A DNA stretch of 64,000 nt from Flavobacterium sp. HBTb2-11-1 (GCF_009826975.1 NZ_WUMO01000005.1:124001-188000); one strand, 5' to 3'. Positions 53,772 to 63,139 are shown, counted from the first letter of the stretch. A program made the numbers and translations. The notes: generated from the sequence alone by a model not told the origin.

Positions 53772-55199
53772 ATGTCAAGGATACGAATAGTTGGAGGAAC
53801 TATAACAAAAACAAGTAAAGGAGCTACAACCATAGAAGTTCTTGACGGGCATTTTAAATCTAATGCCGCTAAAGAAAACAGATGGGTTGGAGAAGAAAAA
53901 GGTAATACTTATCATGAATATAAAGCTCCTGAAAAGAAGGTAGATGAAAAAAAAGAAGCGATAAAAGAAATTGAGTGTTTAACAACATTAGATTTCGGTT
54001 CTACAAACGATAAAGCTGATGGTGTAAATAATCCAGGAATGATTTTTGGAAAAACTTATCATTTTAGAGTAAAAAGCTATTTAAAGGATGTTCCTAAAAA
54101 TAAATTGGAAATAAAATGGCTGTTAAAATACCATAACTTATCAGAAAACAAGTGGGAAGAAATTCCTCTATCGGTAAAGGGTGATAGTGTTAAAATCACT
54201 ATGAATGAGAAAAATATGTGTGGACGTTTTATTTATGTTCGAGCTTATGTAAAAGACCATGCAACCGAAGCGGAACTGAAAATTTGGAAACATAATCGCT
54301 TTAGATGGTTTAATCGATTGAAAATACATCAACAAATAAAGGATCGCGCAAAAGATCCTTGGAAAATTAGTCAAGAATATAGTTCACTTTGCGGAATGGC
54401 AGCTTTATATTATGCCATGATAAAGCGTGACCCCAAAGCTTATGAAAATTTAGCAAAAGAATTGTTTAGAACAGGAGGATATAAAGTAGGTGCTTATGTT
54501 GTAAAACCTCATGAAAAAGCTTTAGGTATGTATGAAACTAAACCAACAGATTCTAATTACAAATCTATGGGCATGCATGAAATTGATTGGATAGTATTGG
54601 CAACAACTCGTAGTGGGGAAAGTTTAAACAGCCAGTTTGTATATAACGGTTTTGAAAATGGTGACATGGATATGCTAAAAGCAGTTAACTGGCCTGATAT
54701 GCTCACCAGAATGTGTAAAGAAGTTGCCGGTTATGCAAATGCAGAATCATTTGGGTTAAATTTATATTCAATCATGAATAAAAAAGGAATTGAAGCCAAA
54801 GCTCATGATTATGTTTCTAATTCTGATTTATTGGAACTTAAAAAAATTGATATAAAATACAATGCAGGGCATAATATTTTGATGATGATAGACTCTAACA
54901 TGATTGAGGATGTTTCTGGATATAACCCTATAAATCTAAGTACTAACTCGCACTGGGTTGTATATGAAGGAGGATTAACATTCTATGACATTCACGGAAA
55001 TATTACAACTAAAGTAGATCAAGCAGAAAAAGTTTTTTTTAGTATATATACATGGGGGCTGGATTTTAAAAATGATTATCTTCCAGAATCAGGAAATAAA
55101 AAAGAAGTTAATCCTAAATATAAATTTTTATACAAACCTTATTACATTGACATTAAAACTTTTAAATCCAACTATTATGGTTTCATTGAAGTATTTTAA
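53772..55199 (+). CDS. VgrG-linked predicted cysteine-peptidase effector
   Basis: This 475-residue protein starts 2 bases after vgrG. Residues 1-50 (MSRIRIVGGTITKTS and TIEVLDGHFKS) resemble an N-terminal module that I associate with flavobacterial T6SS cargo. A beta-rich middle (about 66-165) follows. The C-terminal domain has a cysteine-peptidase arrangement: cysteine 207 in SSLCGMAALYYA, histidine 394 in NSHWVVYEGG and aspartate 406 in FYDIHGN, like the papain/C39-type triad. No signal peptide is present, as expected for T6SS cargo. The toxic activity is inferred. Three small lipoprotein genes follow. Confidence 0.7.
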   Translation: MSRIRIVGGTITKTSKGATTIEVLDGHFKSNAAKENRWVGEEKGNTYHEYKAPEKKVDEKKEAIKEIECLTTLDFGSTNDKADGVNNPGMIFGKTYHFRVKSYLKDVPKNKLEIKWLLKYHNLSENKWEEIPLSVKGDSVKITMNEKNMCGRFIYVRAYVKDHATEAELKIWKHNRFRWFNRLKIHQQIKDRAKDPWKISQEYSSLCGMAALYYAMIKRDPKAYENLAKELFRTGGYKVGAYVVKPHEKALGMYETKPTDSNYKSMGMHEIDWIVLATTRSGESLNSQFVYNGFENGDMDMLKAVNWPDMLTRMCKEVAGYANAESFGLNLYSIMNKKGIEAKAHDYVSNSDLLELKKIDIKYNAGHNILMMIDSNMIEDVSGYNPINLSTNSHWVVYEGGLTFYDIHGNITTKVDQAEKVFFSIYTWGLDFKNDYLPESGNKKEVNPKYKFLYKPYYIDIKTFKSNYYGFIEVF

Positions 55200-55677
55200 A
55201 TATTATACATATTTTTTACTTTTTTTTTCTTGTAATAAATATGATGAAGATAAGCAAATTTATCAACTAATTACTATAGAAAATTGGAAATCAAAAGGTA
55301 ATGTGAGTGTAAAAATGTATCATTATAAAAAACAGACAAATTTCTCAAAAATGATTTCGGTAGATTCTTTATTTGAAGTGACTAATGATACTATACATCA
55401 TTATTTAACAATAACTCCTAAATTTATTAATAATAAACCCATTGATGACGATCTTATCCTTTTGGTTAATAAAGATCTTGAATATAGATTTACCGAAGTT
55501 TCATTTATTAAAGACACAGTAAAAAGACCAACTATTCTAGGGCATAAATATATTATAAGATATAATTTAAAGGCTAATGTTAATAACAAGAAAATAAATT
55601 ATTTAGATACTGTAAAAAAACCACGACAAGCTTCATATATATCTCTAGAAACATCTCTAGCTAGAAAAATGAGATAA
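55177..55677 (+). CDS. lipoprotein, candidate cognate immunity
   Basis: The ATG at 55177 overlaps the end of the effector by 23 bases and starts a lipoprotein signal MVSLKYFKYYTYFLLFFSC. A longer upstream in-frame start (55072) is not favoured. The 166-residue product continues with TIENWKSKGNVSVKMYHY, VDSLFEVTNDTIHHY and ends LETSLARKMR. It has no known domain. The overlap with the effector is the strongest hint that it is its immunity protein. Confidence 0.65.
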   Translation: MVSLKYFKYYTYFLLFFSCNKYDEDKQIYQLITIENWKSKGNVSVKMYHYKKQTNFSKMISVDSLFEVTNDTIHHYLTITPKFINNKPIDDDLILLVNKDLEYRFTEVSFIKDTVKRPTILGHKYIIRYNLKANVNNKKINYLDTVKKPRQASYISLETSLARKMR

Positions 55678-55712
55678 TAATATTTGTATTAAATCATTTA
55701 AAAGTAATTATT

Positions 55713-56219
55713 ATGGATACATCGAAATATTTTAGCATCTTGCTAATTTTCGTTTTTTTTAATTGTAAAAGAGTTGAATACATAAAAGAGGATAAATCTT
55801 TTTATGATATTTATTTAAGAGGATGGAAATCCTCAGTATGTCCAAAGAAAATAGTATTCGAAAAGTATGTTAAAAATTCTAATTTTAAGAATTTCATAGG
55901 TAGTTATTCAGATTTTGAAATTGGCGATTGTGATTCGATAAATAAGGAATTGAATCAAAGAATAATAAGCCCAAATAAAGCATTTTTAGGATCAATAAAT
56001 TATGATATCAGATTAATTATAAATGATAGCTTGGAATATAAAATTACTATGATTGATAATAAAGTTGATACTGTTTTTTCAGGTGGTAGGCAAGGAGATT
56101 TTATCATAATGAATAACATAAAATCATTTGAAATCAATGGTAATAAATTAGATAATAAAAATGCTCCTTTAAGTATTGAAATACCAACAAATCTAGGATT
56201 AATATTAAAGAAAAAATAA
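55713..56219 (+). CDS. lipoprotein, second candidate immunity
   Basis: This 168-residue protein has a short hydrophobic lead MDTSKYFSILLIFVFFNC with a cysteine at 18. It then has FYDIYLRGWKSSVCPKKIVFEKYV, a beta-rich middle (FIGSYSDFEIGDCDS) and a C-terminal NAPLSIEIPTNLGLI. It resembles the preceding lipoprotein in architecture (short signal, WKS segment) but not in clear sequence identity. It is probably an orphan or duplicated immunity gene. Confidence 0.55.
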   Translation: MDTSKYFSILLIFVFFNCKRVEYIKEDKSFYDIYLRGWKSSVCPKKIVFEKYVKNSNFKNFIGSYSDFEIGDCDSINKELNQRIISPNKAFLGSINYDIRLIINDSLEYKITMIDNKVDTVFSGGRQGDFIIMNNIKSFEINGNKLDNKNAPLSIEIPTNLGLILKKK

Positions 56220-56323
56220 AATTGTAATTATGGAGATTAAAACAATAAGAAATACTTTAAATGATTGAGTTTCCCATTAAAACTTTTATAGTAAATAATG
56301 GATGTATAAAAAATCAAGTAAAA

Positions 56324-56776
56324 ATGAAGAAAGTTGTATTGTTGTTTTTCCTAATATTAATCATTGTGTTTTTCATTTTTAAGGCAAATGATTATCGAAA
56401 TACAAATAAATGTAGTTCTTCTGAATATGTTGCTAATGGAGAAAGGATATGGATAAGGTTAGATCCATATTTTAAAAATTTGAGCATAAAAGAAATTAAG
56501 GTTAAAATTTCAAATAATAAAGAATATGAATATAAAATAGATTCTATAAGTAATCTCAATTTTTATATTGATTCAAAGATTTTAGTTGAAGATACTTTAA
56601 CTATTTTATTAAAAGATAAAATCTATAAAATTTATGATTTTAAAAACGGAGGCCAAATGTCAAATGCAGGACAGGATAAAGGTAATTTTCATTGCGGTAT
56701 TCTCAATGCAACAATAAATGGTAAAGTTTATAATTTTTACGGCTATAATGAGGTTTTCCTAGGAAAAGATTTTTAA
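56324..56776 (+). CDS. anchored small protein, third candidate immunity
   Basis: The ATG at 56324 starts an N-terminal hydrophobic anchor (MKKVVLLFFLILIIVFFIF) without a lipobox. An upstream in-frame start (56261) lacks this context. The 150-residue product has CSSSEYVANGERIWIRLD, VEDTLTILLKDKIYKIYDF and ATINGKVYNFYGYN. It is homologous to the next, frameshifted, gene. Function unknown. Confidence 0.6.
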   Translation: MKKVVLLFFLILIIVFFIFKANDYRNTNKCSSSEYVANGERIWIRLDPYFKNLSIKEIKVKISNNKEYEYKIDSISNLNFYIDSKILVEDTLTILLKDKIYKIYDFKNGGQMSNAGQDKGNFHCGILNATINGKVYNFYGYNEVFLGKDF

Positions 56777-56803
56777 AAGGTATCATTTTTATGGTTAATT
56801 GTG

Positions 56804-57272
56804 ATGAATACATTAAAGTTAAATAGAATATTATTCATATTGTTTCTTGTTTTGTTTAGTTGTAATACGCAAGAAGCTAATAACTGTAATACTTACTTAG
56901 CCGGTGGAGAAGGCTTTTGGATGTCTTTTAAAAACTTTTCAAAGAAGTATTCAGAAAAAGATTTAAAACATCTTAAGATTTATGTTAAAAACAGAAATGT
57001 TAAATATATCAAAGAAGATTTAGAAGATTTATTTATATGAAAATAATTTTAATATCGGTATATCAGAAAAAATATTGTTGAAGGATACTTTAATTATTAA
57101 TGTTAAAGATGAGATAATCAAAATACATAGTTTCTCTAATCTGATTGAGGAAGGATTTGACCAAAATCATAGAAAAATTAGAGTTTGCCGGTATTGTACA
57201 TCAACAATCAATAACAAAAAAATAGAAGATCAAGGTAATAATATTATTATAGTTGATTTTGATAAGCTATAA
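56804..57272 (+). pseudogene. frameshifted paralogue of the preceding gene
   Basis: The first frame (56804-57040) encodes a lipoprotein start (MNTLKLNRILFILFLVLFSC) and AGGEGFWMSFKNFS, then stops. A second frame continues with SEKILLKDTLIINVKDEIIKI and STINNKKI. Together they align along the length of the 56324-56776 product (for example KILVEDTLTILLKDKIYKI). A one-base change near 57035-57040 restores a single frame. It looks like a decayed immunity gene, unless the frameshift is programmed or a sequencing error. Confidence 0.7.
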
Positions 57273-57300
57273 ATTTTGATGAATCATCAAAAGAAGTTTG

Positions 57301-57319
57301 CACGAGCGGAACGTTCGTG
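57301..57319. repeat. short hairpin between immunity cassettes
   Basis: CACGAGCG and CGTTCGTG form 8-bp arms (one G-T pair) around GAA. It lies between the pseudogene and a small membrane-protein gene and may mark a cassette boundary or terminator. Confidence 0.4.
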
Positions 57320-57399
57320 ATTGTAGGGGACTATGGAAAAAAACAGAGTAGAAAGAATGTAAAAGTGTACTTTTTACTATGCTATAAATTGATTAGAAG

Positions 57400-57687
57400 A
57401 TGAATAGATTAATAATTTTTCCAATAATAATAACAATAATTCAATTGATAAGCTTTGGGCATTTGTATTATATTCATAAACATGGAAGTGGGCGATTTCC
57501 AGCTGATTTTATTGAATTGAATATTTTGGCTGTTTGTAATATAGGAGTGTTGATTTTAGCTTATTTTTTATATTATAAAGCAGAGATTAAGTTGAATATT
57601 TGGTTAGCTCCTATTTTATTTGCTCTCATTACAATTTTACTTTTATTTGGTATTTATGTAATAATGTGGATTAATGAGTATAAATAA
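57400..57687 (+). CDS. small three-span membrane protein
   Basis: This 95-residue protein has three hydrophobic spans: about 4-23 (LIIFPIIITIIQLISFGHLY), 42-62 (LNILAVCNIGVLILAYFLYY) and 70-90 (WLAPILFALITILLLFGIYV). A loop HKHGSGRFPADF lies between the first two. It is preceded by a hairpin and followed after 51 bases by tssF. It may be an additional immunity-type or unrelated cassette gene. No family is recognised. Confidence 0.5.
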   Translation: MNRLIIFPIIITIIQLISFGHLYYIHKHGSGRFPADFIELNILAVCNIGVLILAYFLYYKAEIKLNIWLAPILFALITILLLFGIYVIMWINEYK

Positions 57688-57738
57688 TTTTAGGTGCATA
57701 TTTAATTAAATGGGAGTTTCTCCTTTCAAAATCAGATA

Positions 57739-59577
57739 ATGAGACAAGACAGAATAAAAGACAGAGTGCTAAAAAGAGCTGCTAGGTCATGGGGTTTTTC
57801 AGATGTTGAGATGGAAACATCTTTTGATCCTGTAGTATCAATGATGCTTAATGCATTGTCTTACGAATTAGAAAAGGTAGCACATGAACTCGAAGACTCT
57901 AAAACAAGAGTTGTAGAAAGGGTTCTGGAAATTATGTTTCCCGAAGTTACTACAGGGGTAAAACCTGCAAGAGCAATTTTGCATGCTTTGCCAATAGAAA
58001 ATAATATGAAAGTTTCGTTGCAGAATCAGATGTCGGCAAATCGAAGAATTCATAATATTTACAATCCTTTAGCACCAATTACTAAAGAGATTGCGCTATC
58101 GCCAACATTAGAAGTAAAGCTGTCGTCTGCAGAGATAAAATATGTAGCGTATGAGCGTAATTTGTTTGAGATTTCGAATCTTTTTTACAAAGATAGCATA
58201 CGAGATTATAAGAATTCATTACCTTCTGGTGTCGTGTTCTTAGGAATTGAATTGACAAATTCGAAAGTTGAAGACATCGAAGATTTAATGTTATATATTG
58301 ACATTAAAAATATACATCAGAAAGAAATGTTTCATTACTATTTAAAGCAAATGAAATGCTTTCAGGATGATGTGCAAATTACTGTAGAAGAAGGTTACAA
58401 TGTTCCTGTAAACAATATTGATATAGAAAATATTATCAATCGCAACTACACGCATTTGAGTGAAATTATGCAGGAAGTAAATGAGTTTTATTTTGATAAT
58501 TTTTATACCCTGAAAGGATCATTAAAGTATAAACCTCTTAATGAATACGGTTCAGAATATAAGTGCTTTGAAGCTGTAGCAGAAAGAAATGAGAATCCGA
58601 TTATTTGGGTAAAAATGATTTTTCCAGAATCGTTAATTCCGCAAATATTAGACAATGTTTCTTTTACGGCAAACTGCTTCCCTGTAATAAACAAAAAGAA
58701 GCATATTATTAATAAAACGCTGGGTAATTTCTTATCCTATATCGCATTAGAAACAGACAATAATTTTTATCTGGATGTTGATACCGTTATCGATGGATTC
58801 AATAATCATTATGAAATAAAAGAATTTAAAGATGGTGTAATTGAAGAAGGAAATGCAGTATTAAGAACAGGCGGTGTATCTAGATTTGATTCAAGAACTG
58901 CATCAGAATTACTTCAAAATGTATTAGACTTGTTGAAGGATGAAAGTTCTTCTTTTGCCGGTTTGGGTAAAGACTTTATGAACAGTTCTTTAGTTGAAAT
59001 AAATCAGCTTTTAGCTTCTGTAGAACAACAGGCGAGAGAAAGTAGTTTTTCTAAAAATAATGATCCTTACATAATGATTAAGCCAAAGTTTGATGAATCT
59101 TTAGGAAAGTCCTTTGCTATACATTATTGGTCAACTTGTGCAGAAGAAGGAAACGATATCAAAGCAGGCACTGTTTTAGAATCTAAAGACGATTTGCTGT
59201 TTGTAAGTAAAGAGGCAGTTTTGGTTACTAATACTGTGGGCGGAATGAATAAGCAGAATAATAAAGACCGTATTTTGGCTTATAGAAATGCTTTACTTAC
59301 TCGTGGAAGAATTGTAACATTTGCAGATATAAAAGCGTTTGGATTTAATCATTTTAAAAGTTGTCTAACAGATATTAGAATAGAGAAAGGAACGCGAAAA
59401 GAAATTTCTGTAAAAGCAGGTTTTAGTAGAACGGTAGATATTTATTTAAAAATAAATGCAACAGAAAGAAATTATCTATCAGCTACAGAGTGGGATTATT
59501 TATGTGAAAGTTTTATAAAAAACTTAAAAAACAGGTCATCAAACGTATTTCCTTATCGACTTTTCATTGAAGAATAA
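57739..59577 (+). CDS. tssF: T6SS baseplate protein TssF (subtype iii)
   Basis: This 612-residue protein begins MRQDRIKDRVLKRAARSWGFSDVE. It contains SFDPVVSMMLNALSYELEKVA and the pattern RVVERVLEIMFPEVTTGVKPARAILHA typical of TssF (family signature around LAxxLxPxxTxPxPSMAI). The C-terminal half is beta-rich and ends FPYRLFIEE. TssF and TssG form the baseplate wedge. Here TssF is the last gene of the locus, about 23 kb from tssG, with the cargo island just upstream. Confidence 0.85.
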   Translation: MRQDRIKDRVLKRAARSWGFSDVEMETSFDPVVSMMLNALSYELEKVAHELEDSKTRVVERVLEIMFPEVTTGVKPARAILHALPIENNMKVSLQNQMSANRRIHNIYNPLAPITKEIALSPTLEVKLSSAEIKYVAYERNLFEISNLFYKDSIRDYKNSLPSGVVFLGIELTNSKVEDIEDLMLYIDIKNIHQKEMFHYYLKQMKCFQDDVQITVEEGYNVPVNNIDIENIINRNYTHLSEIMQEVNEFYFDNFYTLKGSLKYKPLNEYGSEYKCFEAVAERNENPIIWVKMIFPESLIPQILDNVSFTANCFPVINKKKHIINKTLGNFLSYIALETDNNFYLDVDTVIDGFNNHYEIKEFKDGVIEEGNAVLRTGGVSRFDSRTASELLQNVLDLLKDESSSFAGLGKDFMNSSLVEINQLLASVEQQARESSFSKNNDPYIMIKPKFDESLGKSFAIHYWSTCAEEGNDIKAGTVLESKDDLLFVSKEAVLVTNTVGGMNKQNNKDRILAYRNALLTRGRIVTFADIKAFGFNHFKSCLTDIRIEKGTRKEISVKAGFSRTVDIYLKINATERNYLSATEWDYLCESFIKNLKNRSSNVFPYRLFIEE

Positions 59578-59584
59578 AAAAATA

Positions 59585-59617
59585 AAAACCGCCGAAAAAT
59601 TTTTTTTTCGGCGGTTT
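59585..59617. terminator. bidirectional terminator closing the T6SS locus
   Basis: AAAACCGCCGAAAAA and TTTTTCGGCGGTTTT arms with a tiny T-rich loop. It lies between convergent tssF and the cytochrome peroxidase gene. Confidence 0.85.
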
Positions 59618-59643
59618 TCTTTAATTGAGGTTTTATTTTGGTT

Positions 59644-61428
59644 TTACTGGTATTTTTTATCCGTAAGTGTTTTCATAAAAGCAACAAGCGCTTTTTCTTC
59701 TTTGATTGTTAAATTCAGTTTGTCAAAAGGAAGCGTCTGATTTTCTACTTCGTAGCCTAAACCAATTCCACCGCCTTTATTGTAAAAAGAAACCACTTCT
59801 TCCAGCGTTTTAAAAACTCCGTTATGCATGTACGGAGCTGTAACAGCCGAATTCCTAACCGTTGGTGTTTTAAAAGCACCAACCAATTGTGGCATTTTAT
59901 TGTATATGTAACGGCCTTTATCTGGACTTAAAGATTTTCCTGAAGGCTCATTTGGAGTTCCGATAACTTCGTGTTCGGTTTTGGAATAACTTGGCGGAAC
60001 TGTTCCGTTAAACAAAGGCGTAAAATGGCACGTTGCACATTTTGCTTTTCCCATAAATAGGTTCATTCCTTGGATTTCTTCATTGTTCAGAACGTTTTTA
60101 TTTCCTCTCATGTATTCATCAAATCTTGAATCAAAAGAGTTTAAAGAACGCACATAGCTTGCAATAGCATTTTGAATTTGCCATGCTTCCGGCTTTGAAG
60201 TTTTTGGATAGGCTTTTTTGAAAAGATTGATATATTCTTGCTCTAATTGAATTTTAGCGTGAATATTTTCCATTGAGCCATGCATTTCATCTTTATTCTC
60301 AATTACATCGACACTCTGCTTTTCTAAATCCAACTGTCGCATATCCCAAAATTGGGCATTCTGTAATGAAGCATAGGTTAGAGTTGGAGTATTTCTTGGC
60401 AAATTCATTCCCGTAAGCGAAATATTTGTTTTTAAGCCATCTGTAAAAGCTTTTTCAGGATTATGGCAAGTGGCACAGCTTCGATCATTGTTTTTGGAAA
60501 GACTTTTGTCATAAAACAATTTTTCGCCTAAAACAGCTTTTTCTTTGGTAAAATTATATTCTTTAGAAAGCACAAAAGCATTTACATCAAAGGCATCTTT
60601 ATCAAATAAAGTTGCAATTGTTGGTTTTAGCGGACTGCTTTTCTTTACATTTTTAATATTTTCTTCTTTCTGAAAAGTTTTCAGTTTTTTTGAAATTGGA
60701 TTTAGATATTCGGTTATAAAAACAGCTCTATTGAAAGCATTGAAATTATTATTAGCAGTGCAGTATTTTTGTGCATTTTGGGTTAATTCTCTTAATTCAG
60801 ATAGTGATTTATTATTAGAATCAATCTTTTCAAGCGTTTCGGGAATTGAGATTAAACTTTCTCCCGCTTCTGGAATTGAAGATTGCAAAATCGGACTATC
60901 AAAACCAGTTATTCCTAAAGCTATAACTCTAAAAACATTCTGCTGTATGGCATCTAAAATGTAGTCATCACTTACGGTTATAGCTTCAAAAGTACTTTCT
61001 AACTGTTTAATATTCGATTGAAAAATATTCAATTCTCTCGTTAAATCTTCTTTGCTTTCAGGATTGTATTCAGGATAAATCATTTCTTCCATAACCTGAA
61101 AACCATGCGGTTCAAAAGATCGGTTTTCTTCTAGTTCCATTTCATCCAAAGCAGGACCGTTCATGAATCTAGCTGTTTCAGGAATGAAATATTCAATTGC
61201 CCATTCGACTTTTTTGTATGCCAGACGAGATTTTTTAAATTGTTCTACAATTTCTTTCTGTGAAGAATTGCTTTTTAAAAGCTTTTGAAATTGTGTAATT
61301 TCATTGCTAAGTTTACTTAAATGGACAAGTAATTCTTGTTTAACCGTTGGTTTTGATGCTTCGCTTTCTTTGCATGAAAAGAAAAAAGAAAGCAGTAGGA
61401 ATAGAAAAGTAAGATGTTTTAATTTCAT
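59644..61428 (-). CDS. diheme cytochrome c peroxidase with imelysin-like N-domain, lipoprotein
   Basis: The 594-residue protein has lipobox FFFSC (cysteine 19). Residues about 30-265 form a helical domain with EPHGFQVMEEMIYPEY, reminiscent of imelysin/EfeO-type proteins. A cytochrome c peroxidase/MauG-type domain (about 285-594) follows with two heme-binding motifs, CATCH at 318-322 and a second in KCATCHFTPLF. The distal part has HEVIGTPNE and APYMHNGVF. It probably reduces hydrogen peroxide, or performs MauG-like oxidation, in the periplasm. The neighbour upstream is a PhoX-like lipoprotein. The fusion is unusual compared with simple CcpA enzymes. Confidence 0.85.
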   Translation of the reverse strand: MKLKHLTFLFLLLSFFFSCKESEASKPTVKQELLVHLSKLSNEITQFQKLLKSNSSQKEIVEQFKKSRLAYKKVEWAIEYFIPETARFMNGPALDEMELEENRSFEPHGFQVMEEMIYPEYNPESKEDLTRELNIFQSNIKQLESTFEAITVSDDYILDAIQQNVFRVIALGITGFDSPILQSSIPEAGESLISIPETLEKIDSNNKSLSELRELTQNAQKYCTANNNFNAFNRAVFITEYLNPISKKLKTFQKEENIKNVKKSSPLKPTIATLFDKDAFDVNAFVLSKEYNFTKEKAVLGEKLFYDKSLSKNNDRSCATCHNPEKAFTDGLKTNISLTGMNLPRNTPTLTYASLQNAQFWDMRQLDLEKQSVDVIENKDEMHGSMENIHAKIQLEQEYINLFKKAYPKTSKPEAWQIQNAIASYVRSLNSFDSRFDEYMRGNKNVLNNEEIQGMNLFMGKAKCATCHFTPLFNGTVPPSYSKTEHEVIGTPNEPSGKSLSPDKGRYIYNKMPQLVGAFKTPTVRNSAVTAPYMHNGVFKTLEEVVSFYNKGGGIGLGYEVENQTLPFDKLNLTIKEEKALVAFMKTLTDKKYQ

Positions 61429-61447
61429 AATGGTGTTGTAATAGAAA

Positions 61448-61473
61448 CAACCCTTATCGAAGAATAAGGGTTG
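61448..61473 (-). terminator. hairpin after the PhoX-like gene
   Basis: CAACCCTTAT and ATAAGGGTTG arms around CGAAGA. In the leftward direction only a short T run follows, so termination may be partial and the peroxidase gene could be read through. Confidence 0.5.
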
Positions 61474-61497
61474 TCAATAAGATTTCGGTAGAAATTA

Positions 61498-62976
61498 TTA
61501 GCGTTGTACGTTTCTAATAATTACAGTTTGTCCTCCCTCTTTGTTAGTTTGAGTTCCTGAACCGTCAGCATTTTTAAATGCATCACTCTGCCAAGTATGA
61601 GGGTGAATATTTACCGTGAAAGTATCTGGAACACCAATGATATCTGAAATGTCTTGCATAGCTCCAAATTCCCAGCTTCCAAATCTCATTTCGCCAGTTT
61701 GGTTGTAAAGTGTGTTCCAAGCCGTATCTGTTCTTTTGTGGTTCATGTTTAACCACGGTTTATTTTGTTTTGTAGCAATATTGTACTGCCAGATATATGA
61801 ATCGTGTTTTGCATCTGCATAATAGCTGTCGCCATCTTCCTGAATGTATACATAGTTTTCAGTTACGCATAAGTTATCTGGATTGATGATTCCAGTTCCA
61901 GGAGTACTGTCACCTTCAACAGCCAGTTCTAAAGTTCCTTTTAATGGGTTTGTAGCATCTAGTTTTACTTTGTAAACTCTTCCCCACATTGTATATCCTT
62001 CAACAGGAGCATTGTTAGTTGCCTGACCTGTAGCTGTAAAATAGATTTCTCTATTGTTGCTTGCGCTTCCTTTTCTGTAATCTACGTCTTCAACTCTTGA
62101 AAAACGAATTGCTTTTAAGTCATTAACCGTTGTATTGATTACAGCACCAGTTAAGTTTTTAGCATTCGGAATTTCAACAAATTCAACTGGATATGAATTG
62201 TTTAAAGTCATAGTAGTTTCAACTTGATTTCCGTCAGTTCTTTTTAAAGCGTATAATTTTCCGTTAGACAAATCACCAACTGTACTTACATACATAATCA
62301 GCTGACCTGCACTTACGTGAGAAGTTGAATATGATTGATCTTCACCAATTAAAATAACTGTTTTTCCAGGATAAGCTTCTTTTGGAAGCGGAACCGCGTT
62401 TTCCATACTCGCTTTTCCTAAAGCAGGCAACACTCTGTCTGTTCTTGCTTTATCAGTAGATAATCCAAGAGGATTAATTCCGTGAACCATACTCTCTTGA
62501 CCGCTTTCTCCGGCAGTTAAAAAGATTGGTCCGAACCCATGGATTTCTGGAGTTGCTAGAGTAGCAGAACATAAACGAGTAAGACCTCCAACACCATCAA
62601 CAATATAATCTCCTTTTACAGGTTTGAAAGTTTTATCTAAATATACTCTTGACACCGATTGGATAATTTCGTGGTTGGTAATCATAATGTATCCATCACC
62701 ATTTGGATCTTTCATTAATCCAGCTCCGTCTGGCTGTGCTCCGTAAACAAAAGAAGGTGAATTTGGAAGTACATCTGCACTTGTAATTAAAGTACTGATT
62801 TTTAAGTTTTCAAAACCAGTTTGAGCATACACAAAAGGAGGTACTTTTGAATGTGAAGTAAAATCGATACTTGCGTTTACATCGTTTTTTGAATCTTTGT
62901 CATCATTTTGACAGCTTATTGCAGAAAGACCTGCAAGTCCAAGCAAGGTAATTGATTTTAAAAAGTTAGCTTTCAT
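61498..62976 (-). CDS. PhoX/DUF839-like secreted lipoprotein
   Basis: The 492-residue product has lipobox SAISC (cysteine about 22). The mature beta-propeller-like sequence has GAQPDGAGLMKDPNGDGYIMITNHEI (a DUF839/PhoX-type opening), AGESGQESMVHG, GEDQSYSTSHVSAGQLIMYVS, NGKLYALKR and PDNLCVTENYVYIQEDGD. I take it as a PhoX-like alkaline phosphatase, an enzyme that uses calcium and iron. The activity is not certain, because other beta-propeller proteins share this layout. It is leftward, upstream of the peroxidase gene. No Tat motif is present. Confidence 0.6.
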   Translation of the reverse strand: MKANFLKSITLLGLAGLSAISCQNDDKDSKNDVNASIDFTSHSKVPPFVYAQTGFENLKISTLITSADVLPNSPSFVYGAQPDGAGLMKDPNGDGYIMITNHEIIQSVSRVYLDKTFKPVKGDYIVDGVGGLTRLCSATLATPEIHGFGPIFLTAGESGQESMVHGINPLGLSTDKARTDRVLPALGKASMENAVPLPKEAYPGKTVILIGEDQSYSTSHVSAGQLIMYVSTVGDLSNGKLYALKRTDGNQVETTMTLNNSYPVEFVEIPNAKNLTGAVINTTVNDLKAIRFSRVEDVDYRKGSASNNREIYFTATGQATNNAPVEGYTMWGRVYKVKLDATNPLKGTLELAVEGDSTPGTGIINPDNLCVTENYVYIQEDGDSYYADAKHDSYIWQYNIATKQNKPWLNMNHKRTDTAWNTLYNQTGEMRFGSWEFGAMQDISDIIGVPDTFTVNIHPHTWQSDAFKNADGSGTQTNKEGGQTVIIRNVQR

Positions 62977-63139
62977 AAAGTGTTTTTTATTTTTTTGATT
63001 AAGGCAAAGCTATCTCTCTAAAACAAAGTACACGTTATGTTAATTTTTTCTTAATGCTAATAAATGTAAGTCTTGTATTATGAAATGGTAAATTGAAAGT
63101 TTCGAATGTAAATTTAAGACTCCTAAAAAAATCATAAAA

